A stretch of 24,946 bases of DNA, taken from positions 1 through 24,946 of the forward strand of contig JBJKXM010000065.1 in assembly GCA_045561575.1 (NCBI GenBank). Direction: 5' to 3'. The first letter of the stretch is position 1. Each line of letters opens with the position of its first letter. Positions 15,746-22,863 of this stretch are shown here, piece after piece. Made by a program: the position numbers and the translations under genes. This DNA comes from GCA-002715885 sp045561575 (GTDB lineage Bacteria; Bacteroidota; Bacteroidia; Flavobacteriales; BACL11). The notes below the pieces were generated by a model. That model was not told the DNA's origin and did not search any database. It saw nothing but the letters and a program-made list of their open reading frames with translations.

Positions 15746-15798
15746 ATTTTTGGAAAAATTTTTCGCAAAAATAATTCTTTTAAAAATGAAAAAATCAA
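15721..15798. promoter_or_regulatory. Overlapping divergent promoters (PD40 lipoprotein / M28 peptidase)
   Basis: Minus strand: TTG (15796-15798), 22 nt, TATTTTTG (15766-15773), 20 nt before the ATG at 15745. Plus strand: TTG (15721-15723), 21 nt, TATTTTTG (15745-15752), 33 nt before the ATG at 15786. Both fit Bacteroidota -33/-7 spacing. The plus-strand -7 overlaps the start codon of the minus-strand gene, so the two promoters should interfere. Confidence 0.55.
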
Positions 15799-17006
15799 TT
15801 ATCTATATTTTATTTTTTACTCTATTAGCATGTAACTCTAGTGATGACAACAGGGCTAACATTATAAAACAAATGGTAGATGAAGTAAGCTATCTATCAT
15901 CTGATGAACTTGAAGGAAGAGAAACTGGAACTGATGGAGAAAAAAAGGCTGCTGAATATATCAGTTCTAAATTTTTAGAATATGGATTAATTGGTAAAGG
16001 AACCGATGGATTTCTTCAAACCTTTGAAGCATCAATCAAAGAAAACCCTCACACAAATACAATAAAAAAGAAAATTCAAGCTACAAATGTTGTTGGTTAT
16101 CTTGACAACAATGAAGATGAGACAATTATTATTGGAGCACATTATGATCACATTGGTTTTGGAGACTTTAGTTCTCTTTATGATGGTGACAGAGAAATTC
16201 ACAATGGAGCAGATGATAATGCAAGTGGGGTAAGTATAATGCTAAACCTTGCCAAATCTCTAAATAAAGTTAAAGAATACAACTATTTATTCATTGGATT
16301 TTCTGGTGAAGAACATGGCCTTTTTGGTTCTTCACATTATGCAAAAAACCCAACTATTGATTTAGAGAAAGTAAGATTTATGATTAACTTCGATATGGTT
16401 GGAAGATTAAATACTGAAAAAACTTTAGCTATTAATGGAATCGGCACTAGTAGTTATTGGGATCAATTAATTAACAACTCAAACACATTTGATTTCAAGC
16501 TAAAAACAACTGAATCTGGAATAGGACCATCTGATCATACTTCTTTTTATCTTCAAGATATACCATCTATACATTTCTTTACTGGGCAACATGAAGATTA
16601 TCACAAACCAAGTGACGATGTTGAAAAAATAAATTTTGAGGGAATGTATGAGGTTTATAAATATGTAGAAAGTATAATAATATCATCAACTGAAATTGAA
16701 AATTTTGATTTTGTTGAAACAAAAAGCGATTCTACAACTTCTCCTAGATTTAGTGTTACTCTTGGTGTTATGCCAGATTATATGTTTGATGGAGAAGGCA
16801 TGAGAATAGATGGTGTTTCAAAAGAAAAAACTGCAGAAAAATATGGAATACTAAAAGGAGACATAGTTATAAAAATGGGAGATCTGGAAGTCAAGGACAT
16901 GATGGGTTACATGAAAGGACTTAGTATGTACAAAAAAGGAGATTCTACCACTGTTAAGGTTAAAAGAGAAAAGACAACATTAGATATACCTATTATTTTT
17001 CAATAA
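15786..17006 (+). CDS. M28-family zinc aminopeptidase lipoprotein with C-terminal PDZ domain
   Basis: This is a 406-aa protein starting at ATG 15786. An upstream in-frame TTG at 15750 is rejected because it belongs to the -7 box and would place 12 residues before the signal peptide. The lipobox is LLAC (Cys16). Metal and catalytic residues of the M28 fold are visible: AHYDH (His119, Asp121), GADDNASG (Asp143), SGEEHG (Glu175/Glu176), NFDMVGR (Asp203) and EDYHKPSDD (His273). Residues ~310-406 form a PDZ-like domain (GVMPDYM, EKYGILKGDIVIKMGD, YKKGDSTTVKVKRE). It probably trims peptides in the periplasm or at the surface. It converges with aroF, with 2 nt between the stops. Confidence 0.92.
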   Translation: MKKSIIYILFFTLLACNSSDDNRANIIKQMVDEVSYLSSDELEGRETGTDGEKKAAEYISSKFLEYGLIGKGTDGFLQTFEASIKENPHTNTIKKKIQATNVVGYLDNNEDETIIIGAHYDHIGFGDFSSLYDGDREIHNGADDNASGVSIMLNLAKSLNKVKEYNYLFIGFSGEEHGLFGSSHYAKNPTIDLEKVRFMINFDMVGRLNTEKTLAINGIGTSSYWDQLINNSNTFDFKLKTTESGIGPSDHTSFYLQDIPSIHFFTGQHEDYHKPSDDVEKINFEGMYEVYKYVESIIISSTEIENFDFVETKSDSTTSPRFSVTLGVMPDYMFDGEGMRIDGVSKEKTAEKYGILKGDIVIKMGDLEVKDMMGYMKGLSMYKKGDSTTVKVKREKTTLDIPIIFQ

Positions 17007-17008
17007 CA

Positions 17009-17800
17009 CTATAAGTAAATTGTTGATTCAATTTTTAAATTTTCAATAAGTTTTTTTAAATCCGCTGGTTTCAATTGCTGAAATTGATCTGTCAAAGCAT
17101 TTTTTGGATCAGTATGAGTTTCAATCATTAATCCTTCAAAGTTTAAATTTAAAGCTTCTTTTGAAATCTCTTCAACAAATTCTTTTTTTCCTGCAATATG
17201 ACTGGGATCACAAATTATAGGAATTGATGGTACTAAATCTTTTAAAGTAAGAGGAAGGTTCCATTGAGGAATATTTCTGTATTTTTCTTTGCTATGGTTA
17301 TAAAAACCTCTATGAACAGCATAGATGTTATTAAGACCTGAATTGTGTAACCTTTCTATTGCCCCAATCCATAAATTTATATCAGGAATCATTGGGTTTT
17401 TTATAAAAACAGGTATGTTAATTCCTTTGATAGCATCGGCAATTTCTTGAACTGCAAAAGGATTGCCAGTAGTTCTTGCTCCTATCCAAATCATATCTAT
17501 TTCATACTCTAAAATCTTTTCTAAATGATATGGGTTTGCTACTTCTGTAATAACTTTGAAACCAGTCTCATACTTTATGTTTTTTAACCACTCTAAAGCA
17601 GGCAAGCCAAATCCTTCAAAACCCATAGGTCTTGTTCTGGGTTTCCAAACACCAGCTCTAAAAACATTGATTGGTAATTTTTTTAATTCAAAAGCAATAT
17701 CTAGTAGCTGTTGTTGAGATTCAGCACTACAAGGCCCAGAAATAATTAATGGATTATTAGAAGAGATTTTAGATGAAAGAATATTATGATTTAAATTCAT
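17009..17800 (-). CDS. aroF: 3-deoxy-7-phosphoheptulonate (DAHP) synthase, monofunctional
   Basis: This is a 263-aa cytoplasmic enzyme. Core motifs of the type I-beta DAHP synthase/KdsA-like barrel are present: ISGPCSAES (20-28), FRAGVWKPRTRP, GFGLPALEWL, VITEVANP, WIGARTTGNPFAVQEIA, FIKNPM, IYAVHRGF, PIICDPSHIAGKKE and GLMIETHTDPKNALTDQ. It condenses phosphoenolpyruvate and erythrose-4-phosphate, the first step of the shikimate pathway. Many Bacteroidota carry this enzyme fused to a C-terminal chorismate mutase (about 360 aa). Here the protein stops about 20 residues after the barrel, so the fusion is absent. It is the last gene of a minus-strand cluster and also has its own -7-like box. Confidence 0.92.
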   Translation of the reverse strand: MNLNHNILSSKISSNNPLIISGPCSAESQQQLLDIAFELKKLPINVFRAGVWKPRTRPMGFEGFGLPALEWLKNIKYETGFKVITEVANPYHLEKILEYEIDMIWIGARTTGNPFAVQEIADAIKGINIPVFIKNPMIPDINLWIGAIERLHNSGLNNIYAVHRGFYNHSKEKYRNIPQWNLPLTLKDLVPSIPIICDPSHIAGKKEFVEEISKEALNLNFEGLMIETHTDPKNALTDQFQQLKPADLKKLIENLKIESTIYL

Positions 17801-17806
17801 TGATTA

Positions 17807-17814
17807 CAAAATTA
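17807..17814 (-). promoter_or_regulatory. -7-like box close to aroF start
   Basis: The minus-strand TAATTTTG ends 6 nt before the aroF ATG and overlaps the stop codon of the small upstream gene. No -33 element is evident. It may allow an aroF transcript with almost no leader. Confidence 0.3.
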
Positions 17815-17946
17815 CTCTTCTTTATTACTTTTGTAAAACAGGGAAAAAGGAAATAATAGAAAAAGAAAAAAAAACTTGTTTGTTAAAATTCCGATAAGTG
17901 TAATAACTAATCCAAAAAATAGATACCACCAATAATTTGCTTTCAA
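17812..17946 (-). CDS. Small membrane protein, 44 aa (TTG start)
   Basis: An open frame between cupredoxin and aroF begins with TTG (17944-17946), 15 nt after the cupredoxin stop, and ends with TAA (17812-17814). The peptide reads (M)KANYWWYLFFGLVITLIGI, then LTNKFFFLFLLFPFSLFYKS and NKEE. It has two hydrophobic stretches, a WW pair at the interface and a charged tail, the kind of small two-helix membrane protein common in Flavobacteriia. No ATG is available in frame because the cupredoxin stop is directly upstream in the same frame. TTG use, or loss of an ancestral ATG, is the main uncertainty. Function unknown. Confidence 0.5.
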   Translation of the reverse strand: MKANYWWYLFFGLVITLIGILTNKFFFLFLLFPFSLFYKSNKEE

Positions 17947-17961
17947 TTTATATGCTAGATT

Positions 17962-18465
17962 CTATTTAGTAATAATGTACTTTTTTTCTAAAGTACCATC
18001 TTGATACACATAAAATAGTAAACCAGAAGATTTACTATTTACTTCTCTACCAAATATATCATATACTTTGAATAAAACTTTTTCCTTTGAAGAAGAGAAA
18101 ATAGTTGATGATGCGCCATTTACTATTATAGAACCGACCATTCCATTAGCTGCATGAGATCCAACTGAACAATCATAGTCATAATTTCCAGCAATTGTAA
18201 ATACATGAGTATAAATATTTGTTCCAGATGTAGGAGATGAAATAAATGACTCCGGGTTATTAAAACTGGAACCAGTAATAGAGTTAATATCAAAATTTAC
18301 ATTGTGAAGTCCTCCATCATTTACCCAATGAACGGTATCACCAACGTTTACTGATATAGTGGATGGATAATAATAGTAACTTCCTGAGCTTATTGTGAAA
18401 GAACTCTGAGAATAAAGGCTTAAAGAAACAATAAAAAGAATTACAATAGATAATATTTTTTTCAT
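17962..18465 (-). CDS. Secreted cupredoxin (plastocyanin-like) with short C-terminal sorting-like module
   Basis: This is a 167-aa protein with signal peptide MKKILSIVILFIVSLSLYSQ. The cupredoxin domain (about 22-117) shows ISVNVGDTVHWVND, then the type 1 copper ligands His54 (GGLHNV), Cys99, His104 and Met109 in YDCSVGSHAANGM, and closes with GSIIVNG. Cys-x4-His-x4-Met is the plastocyanin/amicyanin spacing, so it should bind copper and carry electrons outside the cytoplasm. Residues 131-167 (FKVYDIFGREVNSK...LLFYVYQDGTLEKK) form a module also found on the proteins at 19902 and 23708. It resembles the second half of a T9SS sorting domain. It follows msrB by 26 nt. Confidence 0.9.
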   Translation of the reverse strand: MKKILSIVILFIVSLSLYSQSSFTISSGSYYYYPSTISVNVGDTVHWVNDGGLHNVNFDINSITGSSFNNPESFISSPTSGTNIYTHVFTIAGNYDYDCSVGSHAANGMVGSIIVNGASSTIFSSSKEKVLFKVYDIFGREVNSKSSGLLFYVYQDGTLEKKYIITK

Positions 18466-18477
18466 GTATTTTTATTT

Positions 18478-18485
18478 CAAATATA
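18478..18485 (-). promoter_or_regulatory. -7 box for the cupredoxin gene
   Basis: The minus-strand TATATTTG (TAnnTTTG) lies 12 nt before the cupredoxin ATG, in the 26-nt gap after msrB. No -33 at normal spacing is visible. It suggests the cupredoxin may be transcribed separately as well as from upstream. Confidence 0.4.
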
Positions 18486-18491
18486 ATAAGT

Positions 18492-18935
18492 TTAATCAAG
18501 CTTTTTAGGCTTAAAAACTAAAGAAATTGAATTCACACAATGTCGTATATTTTTTTCAGTAAATCTTTCACCTTCAAATACATGACCTAAATGTCCGCCA
18601 CATTTTGCACAACAAATTTCAGTTCTTTTATAACCTAATTTATAATCTGCATGTCTAATTATTGCATTTTTTATCTCATCATCAAATGATGGCCATCCAC
18701 AATTGGATTCAAATTTACTATTTGATTCATACAAAGGACTATTACATGCTTTACAATGATAAGTACCTTTTTCAAAGTGTTTATTGTATTTTCCGGTATT
18801 AGGATACTCAGTTCCCTTATTTACAATAACATTTCTTTCTTTTGAATTAAGTTTCTTAAAATAGTCAGGTTTTTCCTGAGAAATAATACAAATTGGAATA
18901 AAAGAAATTAATAAAGTAAAAACAAGATTTTTCAC
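18492..18935 (-). CDS. msrB: Exported peptide-methionine (R)-S-oxide reductase
   Basis: This is a 147-aa protein with a signal peptide to about residue 20 (FIPICIISQ), so it is a periplasmic or secreted MsrB. Zinc Cys pairs are C61-x2-C64 (YHCKAC) and C109-x2-C112 (CAKCGGHLGHVF). The family block CGWPSF (79-84) and the catalytic Cys133 in RHCVNSISL are intact. It reduces methionine-R-sulfoxide in envelope proteins; the electron donor is not evident here. The start is GTG at 18935, overlapping the esterase stop by 4 nt (GTGA), so translation is coupled. MsrA is not fused or adjacent. Confidence 0.93.
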   Translation of the reverse strand: MKNLVFTLLISFIPICIISQEKPDYFKKLNSKERNVIVNKGTEYPNTGKYNKHFEKGTYHCKACNSPLYESNSKFESNCGWPSFDDEIKNAIIRHADYKLGYKRTEICCAKCGGHLGHVFEGERFTEKNIRHCVNSISLVFKPKKLD

Positions 18936-19750
18936 CTTGCAAAATTAAAGAATTTATGAAAGAAATTTAAGTGACTATAAACTGATTTTCTAAAATAATT
19001 CCAATTATGTTTTCCTTCTTTTACCTCATAATAATGATCAATATTTCTATCTACCAACTTTTTATGAAACTCATTATTTACATTAATAAAAAAATCATCT
19101 TTACCACAATCAATTATTAAGTTCAATTCAATTTTATGTAATGAATCAGCATAATTTGTTACTGTATTATTTTCCCAATTTTGAGGATATTTATCTATAT
19201 CTCCAAGACGTTCAGTTATATTCCAGTTTTTATAAAAAGGCCTTATGTCCAAGCCACCACTTATACTGCCTGCAGAACCAAAAATTTCTGAATTTCTAAA
19301 TGCTAAATAAAGTGCGCCATGACCACCCATACTTAATCCCGAAATAGCTCGGTTTAACTTATTTGCTCTAGTATTGTAATTATCATCAATATAATTGACT
19401 AATTCTTGTGAAATATAGGTTTCATATCTATAGTTTGAATCTATTGGGCTATCAAAATACCAACTATTATAACCTCCATCAGGACAAACAATTAGTATTT
19501 TTTTAAAATCGCTATATTTTCCTAAACCAGGAGTTTTAGAAAGCCAGGATAAATAGTTTCCAGATGCGCCATGAAGAAGATAAACAACAGGAAGCTTCTT
19601 GTTAAATGAATTATTTGTTGGAACAATTACAATGTTTTTAATCATTTTATTCATTGATTTACTGTAAATTTCTACAGTATCAATTTTATAACTAAAAAGA
19701 TGATTTGAAAAAGAGAAAGCAATAAAGAAAACAAAGATTTTTTTAATCAT
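18932..19750 (-). CDS. Periplasmic esterase (PF00756-type alpha/beta hydrolase)
   Basis: This is a 272-aa protein with signal peptide MIKKIFVFFIAFSFSNHLFS. The esterase-D/feruloyl-esterase-like fold is shown by LPVVYLLHGASGNYLSWL (oxyanion region, 53-70), VCPDGGYNSWYFDSP, the nucleophile elbow GLSMGG (Ser140), the acid DCGKDD (Asp218/219) and His248 (EGKHNW). The same family includes S-formylglutathione hydrolases, feruloyl esterases and mycolyltransferases. The signal peptide argues for an extracytoplasmic carboxyl-ester substrate. It follows a 28-residue ORF by 2 nt and overlaps msrB. Confidence 0.9.
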   Translation of the reverse strand: MIKKIFVFFIAFSFSNHLFSYKIDTVEIYSKSMNKMIKNIVIVPTNNSFNKKLPVVYLLHGASGNYLSWLSKTPGLGKYSDFKKILIVCPDGGYNSWYFDSPIDSNYRYETYISQELVNYIDDNYNTRANKLNRAISGLSMGGHGALYLAFRNSEIFGSAGSISGGLDIRPFYKNWNITERLGDIDKYPQNWENNTVTNYADSLHKIELNLIIDCGKDDFFINVNNEFHKKLVDRNIDHYYEVKEGKHNWNYFRKSVYSHLNFFHKFFNFAR

Positions 19751-19752
19751 AT

Positions 19753-19839
19753 TTAAATTAAACCAAACCTAAATACCAAATAAACAATTGTCATACCTAG
19801 AAAGAAGAAATACAAGAAAGTTTTTAAGTTTTTACTCAT
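19753..19839 (-). CDS. Putative 28-aa single-helix membrane peptide
   Basis: ATG at 19837-19839 opens a frame reading MSKNLKTFLYFFFLGMTIVY then LVFRFGLI, with TAA at 19753-19755. Basic residues at the N-terminus and a continuous hydrophobic stretch predict one transmembrane helix. It ends 2 nt before the esterase ATG, the spacing seen between other genes in this cluster. It could be a true microprotein, or a leader ORF coupling translation of the esterase. No family recognised. Confidence 0.45.
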   Translation of the reverse strand: MSKNLKTFLYFFFLGMTIVYLVFRFGLI

Positions 19840-19874
19840 CAATTTAATAGATACTATAAAACTAAGAAATTAAT

Positions 19875-19882
19875 TATATTTG
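19875..19882 (+). promoter_or_regulatory. -7 box for the gene at 19902
   Basis: TATATTTG (TAnnTTTG) lies 19 nt before the ATG at 19902. The -33 region is poor. Confidence 0.4.
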
Positions 19883-19901
19883 AATAAATAAATTTATACC
19901 A

Positions 19902-20687
19902 ATGAAAAAATATCTTCTGTTTCTTTTATCTATTCCTCTATTAAGTTTCTCTCAAACAAACTGTGACACAGTTTATGTTGAGCCTGAATCTGGTGAATAT
20001 GTTCATACAAGAACAAGAGGATATTGGTTTAGAGCAAACTCATCATTTACAATTTCTGCAGTTAAAGCGGCAGATGGTGATCCAGTAACACACCCAAGAG
20101 GAGCAACAGCAACAAATCAATCTATTGAAATTATTCAATTTACTGCTTTAAATTTATTTTCTGATACAATTCCATTAGGATATAATGATATAAATGCTGG
20201 TTTAACTAATCCTCATACTAGCCTATTTCATGCTCAAAATGTTCCACTTGGATGGGTAACATGTAATGTTAACATAGTAAAAGATAGATATTATGCAATA
20301 TTAGGCGCAAAGAATGCACCTTTAGGAACAAGTATATTTAACAATGGTAATACTGATATGTATAACGCTACTCTTTCTAGTGGAAGTGGAATTACAAAAC
20401 TTTTACTTAATGGAGATTCAACTGTTTTTTGGAGAGCTGCCATTCAAGAATCATTAGCTGATGCTCCAGGATCTCAAGGTCAATTTTTTCATGATGGGCC
20501 TCATTCTCAAGCAAGAATTCACACATTAATTTGTACAGGCTCAACTAATATTGAAGAGATTACAAATAATAAAGAATTAATTAAAATCATTGATCAATTA
20601 GGAAGAGAAGTAAAAGGCAGTAAAAATTCACCACTTTTCTATATTTTTAACGATGGAACAACAGAAAAAAGAATAGTTATTGAATAA
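19902..20687 (+). CDS. Secreted protein of unknown function with short C-terminal sorting-like module
   Basis: This is a 261-aa protein with signal peptide MKKYLLFLLSIPLLSFSQ. The mature domain (about 19-220) is beta-rich: RGYWFRANSSFTISAVKAAD, QSIEIIQFTALNLF, PLGWVTCNVNIVKDRYYAILGA, NGDSTVFWRAAIQESLADAP and GPHSQARIHTL. I do not recognise it; the pattern is compatible with a jelly-roll or fibronectin-like surface domain. Residues 225-261 (ELIKIIDQLGREVKGS..., PLFYIFNDGTTEKRIVIE) form the same C-terminal module as the cupredoxin and the cyclophilin. It stands alone on the plus strand between two minus-strand operons and abuts the plsC stop. Confidence 0.8.
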   Translation: MKKYLLFLLSIPLLSFSQTNCDTVYVEPESGEYVHTRTRGYWFRANSSFTISAVKAADGDPVTHPRGATATNQSIEIIQFTALNLFSDTIPLGYNDINAGLTNPHTSLFHAQNVPLGWVTCNVNIVKDRYYAILGAKNAPLGTSIFNNGNTDMYNATLSSGSGITKLLLNGDSTVFWRAAIQESLADAPGSQGQFFHDGPHSQARIHTLICTGSTNIEEITNNKELIKIIDQLGREVKGSKNSPLFYIFNDGTTEKRIVIE

Positions 20688-21314
20688 TTAGTTTCTGTTT
20701 TTCAACTTTAAAATTTCTTTCTCAGCAGTTTCTAAAATATCTTCCATTTCATAAGATTTAAAATCAATCGGTTTACCGAAAGTTATACTACAATTATATG
20801 GTAAAATCAATTTTTTTCCTTTGGGGAGAGTCTTATATACATCATCTAGGTATACTGGAATTACATCAACACTTGGATTTTTTTGCACAAGGTATCCTAA
20901 TCCTGTTTTAAAATTACTCATTATACCAGGAATTCCTCTTGAACCCTCTGGAAATAAAATTAAAGATCTTTGCTTTTGTAACATCTTGTTCATGTCATTG
21001 ATTGGATCTCTATTTGGATCTTCTCTATCTCTTCTTATTAATGTTGCATTAACTAAATACCGCATTAAAAATTTTTGAATAAGATTATTTCCAAAAAAAT
21101 CTCTTGCAGCAATGGGATGAACTCTGTGTATAAATCTAGATGGAATTGCACTCATTATAGCCATAGTATCCATATGGCTATTATGATTTGCAACCAAAAT
21201 AAATTGTTTAATATTTTTTAGTGATTTATTATTAAAATATTTTAATCCAATAAATATTCTCAAAAAATTTCTCCAAAAAAATGTATAAATAATTATTAAA
21301 ATTATTTTTTTCAT
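20688..21314 (-). CDS. plsC: 1-acyl-sn-glycerol-3-phosphate acyltransferase (PlsC-like)
   Basis: This is a 208-aa protein with one N-terminal hydrophobic helix (MKKIILIIIYTFFWRNFL). Acyltransferase motif I is NHNSHMD (43-49: His44, Asp49). A middle block has VNATLIRRDRE, motif III is FPEGSRG (121-127), and motif IV is VDVIPVYLDD. The family acylates lysophosphatidic acid to phosphatidic acid at the inner membrane. It is the last gene of a four-gene operon and overlaps the CdsA-like gene by 4 nt (21311-21314). The next enzyme in lipid synthesis is therefore encoded beside it. It may be a paralogue specific to this operon rather than the housekeeping plsC. Confidence 0.88.
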   Translation of the reverse strand: MKKIILIIIYTFFWRNFLRIFIGLKYFNNKSLKNIKQFILVANHNSHMDTMAIMSAIPSRFIHRVHPIAARDFFGNNLIQKFLMRYLVNATLIRRDREDPNRDPINDMNKMLQKQRSLILFPEGSRGIPGIMSNFKTGLGYLVQKNPSVDVIPVYLDDVYKTLPKGKKLILPYNCSITFGKPIDFKSYEMEDILETAEKEILKLKNRN

Positions 21315-22267
21315 GACATTATAATTATAAAATAAATTATATGAAAAAATGGAGATGCTGTTGTTGAAAGACTATCAACTCTATCTAGTACTCCACCATG
21401 ACCTGGAATTGCATTACTCATGTCCTTAACACCAAAATCTCTTTTAACAGCAGATAATATGGAATCACCCATAAATCCTAAAATTGCAATTGAAGAACTT
21501 ATTAAAATTAACTGGACAGGAGTTAAAGGTGTTAAAAACCCCATAAAATAACCAATTATAGTTGTTGAAATAACACCACCTATAAATCCTTCCCATGTTT
21601 TATTTGGACTTACGTTTGGTAAAATTTTATGTTTTCCAAATATTTTACCCCAAACAAATTGCATTATATCATTTGCTTCAGTAATAAAAATTAAAAATAA
21701 TAATAAAGCTTTTCCAGAAACTCCATTTGTATTCATTTCAGGATAACTTATTAATAAAGCTAAATGACTTATGCCAAAAACACCAAGCATTAATGAAGTG
21801 GGTAAAATACACATGGATTTAATAATGTCCTTAGTTTCACCTGCTAAAACCAGTAAAAAAGGTATTATTATAAACATAAAAACAGGAATAAAAATTAAAA
21901 ATAAAGTGTAGTATCCTTTGTATGCAAGAAAATATTGAATTGGTATACACAAATAACAAAAGAAAAGAACTGATCGATCCATTTCTCTTAAATTCAATAA
22001 AGAATAAATCTCTCTTAAGGTTAAAAAAGAAAGAAATCCTAGTGCAATATAAGTTACAACTGGATTAATTAAAGAAGCAAATAAAAATATGAAACACATT
22101 ACCCACCATGATCTAGTTCTTAACTGCATTTCATCAACTAATTTACTAGGGGATAATTTATTCCATAACCAAAACAAAACAGTTGCAAAAACTAATATTA
22201 TAAGTATAATTGCAATAACCCATTGAATTTCAGGAATTAAATCAACAGAATTAAAAATTTTATTCAT
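21311..22267 (-). CDS. ynbB: Phosphatidate cytidylyltransferase, YnbB-like CdsA paralogue
   Basis: This is a 318-aa polytopic membrane protein (about eight hydrophobic helices). The CdsA signature is at the C-terminus (about 272-300): SAVKRDFGVKD followed by IPGHGGVLDRVDS, with the catalytic-region Asp/Arg residues intact. SPNKTWEGFIGG and ITEANDIMQFVWGKIFGKHK are also present. The reaction is CTP plus phosphatidate to CDP-diacylglycerol. The pattern L-R-T-R-S-W-W near residue 50 and the adjacency to a YnbA-like gene are, from memory, features of the YnbB branch rather than housekeeping CdsA. It overlaps both neighbours by 4 nt. Confidence 0.85.
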   Translation of the reverse strand: MNKIFNSVDLIPEIQWVIAIILIILVFATVLFWLWNKLSPSKLVDEMQLRTRSWWVMCFIFLFASLINPVVTYIALGFLSFLTLREIYSLLNLREMDRSVLFFCYLCIPIQYFLAYKGYYTLFLIFIPVFMFIIIPFLLVLAGETKDIIKSMCILPTSLMLGVFGISHLALLISYPEMNTNGVSGKALLLFLIFITEANDIMQFVWGKIFGKHKILPNVSPNKTWEGFIGGVISTTIIGYFMGFLTPLTPVQLILISSSIAILGFMGDSILSAVKRDFGVKDMSNAIPGHGGVLDRVDSLSTTASPFFHIIYFIIIMS

Positions 22268-22863
22268 TTTTTGTTATTTTTTGTTAAACGTTTGTATGAG
22301 CTAATAATCATTAAAAAGATGCCAAAAACAAATACATAGTTAAGATAATTTAAAACAGCATCAGAAAAATAAAGAGCTATACAAATAAGTCCAACCATCA
22401 AAGCTCTATCACTTTTTCCCATAGGACCATCATATCTTCTAAAACCATAAATGGATTTTGATAAAACACCACAAAATTCATTAATTATAGAAAGAACGAT
22501 AAAAATAATTACATATTCAATTTTTATAGTATCAAAATATATAAATGGGAAATAAATAGCGACATCAGAAATTATATCTCCTATTTCGTTTAATATTTCA
22601 CCTTTAGTTGATTGTAAATTAAATTGTTTAGCCATCATTCCATCAAGTGCATTTAAAGCCATTCTTACTAACAATCCCAAAGAGACAAATAAAAACCAAA
22701 TTCTATTTTCAATTCCATAAATTAAAAAAACACCAATAACAAATGAAAAAAGTATAGTAAATATTGTAATTTGATTTGGAGATATTCTTATTTTTCTTAA
22801 AAAAACAAGTATTGGTTGAAGTAATTTTTGAAATTTAGGTTTTAACTTATAAACTGATATCAT
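22264..22863 (-). CDS. ynbA: CDP-alcohol phosphatidyltransferase, YnbA-like
   Basis: This is a 199-aa protein with about six hydrophobic helices. The CDP-alcohol phosphotransferase motif D-x2-D-G-x2-A-R-x8-G-x3-D-x3-D is recognisable at residues 71-96 but altered: N71-x2-D74-G75-x2-A78-K79-x8-G88-x3-N92-x3-D96. Two of the four Asp are Asn and the Arg is Lys. The surrounding text (RMALNALDGMMAKQ, EILNEIGDIISD, EFCG, DGPMGKSDRALMVG) resembles E. coli YnbA as I remember it, so the Asn changes may be a subfamily trait. The family swaps CMP of CDP-diacylglycerol for an alcohol; the acceptor here is unknown. It lies between the alpha/beta-fold gene and the CdsA-like gene, overlapping both by 4 nt. 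Confidence 0.82.
   Translation of the reverse strand: MISVYKLKPKFQKLLQPILVFLRKIRISPNQITIFTILFSFVIGVFLIYGIENRIWFLFVSLGLLVRMALNALDGMMAKQFNLQSTKGEILNEIGDIISDVAIYFPFIYFDTIKIEYVIIFIVLSIINEFCGVLSKSIYGFRRYDGPMGKSDRALMVGLICIALYFSDAVLNYLNYVFVFGIFLMIISSYKRLTKNNKK

Noticed and set aside
15750..15785. Upstream TTG start extending the M28 peptidase by 12 residues
   Set aside because: The TTG overlaps a -7 promoter box and the lipoprotein signal begins properly at the ATG at 15786.
15786..17800. M28 peptidase and aroF as one functional unit
   Set aside because: They are convergent with only 2 nt between stops; closeness reflects compact layout, not shared expression.
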